Source: Prevotellaceae bacterium (lineage in GTDB: Bacteria > Bacteroidota > Bacteroidia > Bacteroidales > Bacteroidaceae). Taken from it: a stretch of DNA of 51,327 bases. Position numbers and translations under genes: made by a program. Numbering within the stretch: position 1 is the first letter of the stretch; each line of letters starts with the position of its first letter. Of the stretch, positions 50,472 through 51,327 are shown piece after piece. The stretch covers positions 1-51,327 of the forward strand of contig JAISIN010000114.1 of NCBI GenBank assembly GCA_031262085.1, given 5' to 3'. The notes below the pieces were generated by a model. It saw nothing but the letters and a program-made list of their open reading frames with translations, was not told the origin of the DNA and did no database searches.

Positions 50472-50540
50472 GGTCGTAGGAAAGAGGTTCCTACGCTCGT
50501 AGGAAAGAGATTCCTACGGTCGTGGGAAAGAGGTTCCTTC
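50472..50540. repeat. Array of three 23-bp palindromic units
   Basis: Units start at 50472, 50495 and 50518, an exact 23-bp period. Each has the form GGTCGTAGGAAAGAGG then TTCCTAC, with the inverted arms GTAGGAA and TTCCTAC around a 5-nt loop, and differs from its neighbours at one to three positions. The array lies just after the pgl terminator. It resembles the arrays at 14924-15055 and 28499-28630 in layout but not in sequence. Confidence 0.85.
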
Positions 50541-50657
50541 ACCGCCACTTGGCTTGGCGCCGATCGTAAAGGGTCTTGCTCATTCAAAAGTCTGGCAGAC
50601 GTAATCTTTTAAACTTGCTTTTTTACGCAACCGACATAGAAATCGAAGGTTTTTATG

Positions 50658-50665
50658 TAAGTTTG
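50658..50665 (+). promoter_or_regulatory. -7 element for the second AAA/nuclease gene
   Basis: TAAGTTTG fits TAnnTTTG and lies 30 nt before the start codon. No -33 TTTG at 19-21 nt. Confidence 0.45.
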
Positions 50666-50695
50666 CAGCGCGAAACCATTAATATTTAGCGTGAT

Positions 50696-51327
50696 ATGAA
50701 ACAACCCATTCGTCGCTATCCCATCGGGATACAGAATTTTGAAGAGTTGCGTACTACGGGATGTGTGTACGTAGACAAGACCGATTTGATTTATTCATTG
50801 GTCGATAATTATCGTACTTGCTTTCTGAGCCGCCCCCGCCGCTTCGGAAAGAGTCTGTTGTGCTCCACGCTACGCGCCTACTTCGGGGGCAAAAAGCATC
50901 TGTTCGAGGGTCTGGCAATCGAGGAGTTAGAAACCGAATGGACGGCGCGCGAGGTGTTTTACATCTCGTTTGCAGGTTCCAAATATGTAGAAGTGAAGTC
51001 GTTAACCACTCTTCTGAACGATACACTGACCAAATGGGAAGCCATCTACGGTAGCCGTCCCACAGAAGAGACTTTCAGCCTGCGCTTTTCCGGCGTCATC
51101 GAGCGTGCTTACCAGCAGAGCGGCAAGCAAGTAGCCGTACTGATTGACGAATACGATTCACCCATCCTGAGCGCCATGGGCGCCGACATGGAAAAGCGAC
51201 GCACCGACCTGCGCGGCATTCTGCGCGATTTCTTCAGTCCGCTCAAAGATTGCGGCGTATATATCCGTTTCCTGTTTATCACCGGCATCACCAAGTTCAG
51301 CCAACTGAGCATCTTTAGCGAACTGAA
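50696..51327 (+). CDS. AAA-ATPase-like / PD-(D/E)XK protein, 3' end outside the window
   Basis: Open from the ATG at 50696 to the window edge, 210 full codons. It starts 'MKQPIRRYPIGIQNFEELR' and shows 'YVDKTDLIY', the Walker A 'SRPRRFGKSLL', Walker B 'VAVLIDEYDSP' and 'FITGITKFSQLSIFSEL', in the same places as the paralogue at 34913. At the DNA level the Walker A region is nearly identical in both. The C-terminal nuclease domain is expected beyond the edge. Same strand as the first copy and 15.8 kb downstream. Confidence 0.9.
   Translation, partial: MKQPIRRYPIGIQNFEELRTTGCVYVDKTDLIYSLVDNYRTCFLSRPRRFGKSLLCSTLRAYFGGKKHLFEGLAIEELETEWTAREVFYISFAGSKYVEVKSLTTLLNDTLTKWEAIYGSRPTEETFSLRFSGVIERAYQQSGKQVAVLIDEYDSPILSAMGADMEKRRTDLRGILRDFFSPLKDCGVYIRFLFITGITKFSQLSIFSEL

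Larger units (their letters stand above)
50332..50695. other. Intergenic region between pgl and the AAA/nuclease gene
   Basis: A 364-bp gap. It holds the pgl terminator (50389-50446), a three-unit 23-bp palindromic array (50472-50540), about 115 bp without visible structure, and the -7 element of the next gene (50658-50665). No small gene is seen. Confidence 0.8.

Overview
The window is chromosomal DNA of a member of the Bacteroidota, most likely order Bacteroidales. The evidence is the near absence of Shine-Dalgarno sequences, the recurring Bacteroidota -7 promoter element TAnnTTTG ahead of most transcription units, family-restricted proteins (HU-CCDC81/SPOR protein, PCMD lipoprotein, triple-tyrosine/LuxR membrane regulator, AAA-ATPase/PD-(D/E)XK proteins, PEP-synthase-like double-receiver protein) and polysaccharide enzymes (GH3, GH115). 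I cannot name the genus. No tRNA, rRNA, CRISPR array, transposase or integrase was seen.

Layout. 1-4.7 kb (minus strand): a C-terminal scrap of a VapE/DUF3874 protein, then hemW, a DedA membrane protein, a DUF3109 cysteine-rich protein and gpmI. 4.8-10 kb (plus): a Nudix hydrolase, a large periplasmic TPR protein and a plug-less outer-membrane barrel. 10-12.7 kb (minus): an XRE-cupin regulator, an acyl-CoA ligase and a small membrane protein. 12.8-14.9 kb (plus): rfbA-rfbB for dTDP-sugar synthesis. 15-18.9 kb (minus): a receiver/ATP-grasp protein and a HAD phosphatase. 19-20 kb: an HU/SPOR membrane protein. 20-25.2 kb (minus): a GH3 glycosidase followed by a membrane-anchored LuxR-type regulator. 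25.3-29.4 kb: a DUF2520 protein, alanine dehydrogenase, endonuclease IV and a cytidylate-kinase-like protein. 29.3-34.5 kb (minus): GH115 alpha-glucuronidase, a SlyD-like FKBP, a PCMD lipoprotein and a PorT-like barrel. 34.9-41.9 kb (plus): an AAA/PD-(D/E)XK protein, a SNF2 helicase and a lipoprotein that looks like a glycosidase with its catalytic core deleted. 42-46.5 kb (plus): an iron alcohol dehydrogenase and a 2-oxoacid:ferredoxin oxidoreductase operon with an embedded 57-residue membrane protein. 46.6-50.3 kb (plus): the oxidative pentose phosphate operon gnd-zwf-pgl. The right edge cuts a second AAA/PD-(D/E)XK gene.

Most genes are housekeeping: glycolysis, oxidative pentose phosphate pathway, ferredoxin-linked 2-oxoacid oxidation, envelope biogenesis and DNA repair. 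The accessory content is the VapE scrap, the two AAA/nuclease paralogues, the SNF2 helicase and the deleted glycosidase.

The most unusual signal is non-coding. Three intergenic arrays (14.92-15.06, 28.50-28.63 and 50.47-50.54 kb) are built of head-to-tail degenerate units with an exact period of 22, 22 and 23 bp. Their unit sequences are unrelated to one another. They are not CRISPRs and I do not recognise them as a described element.
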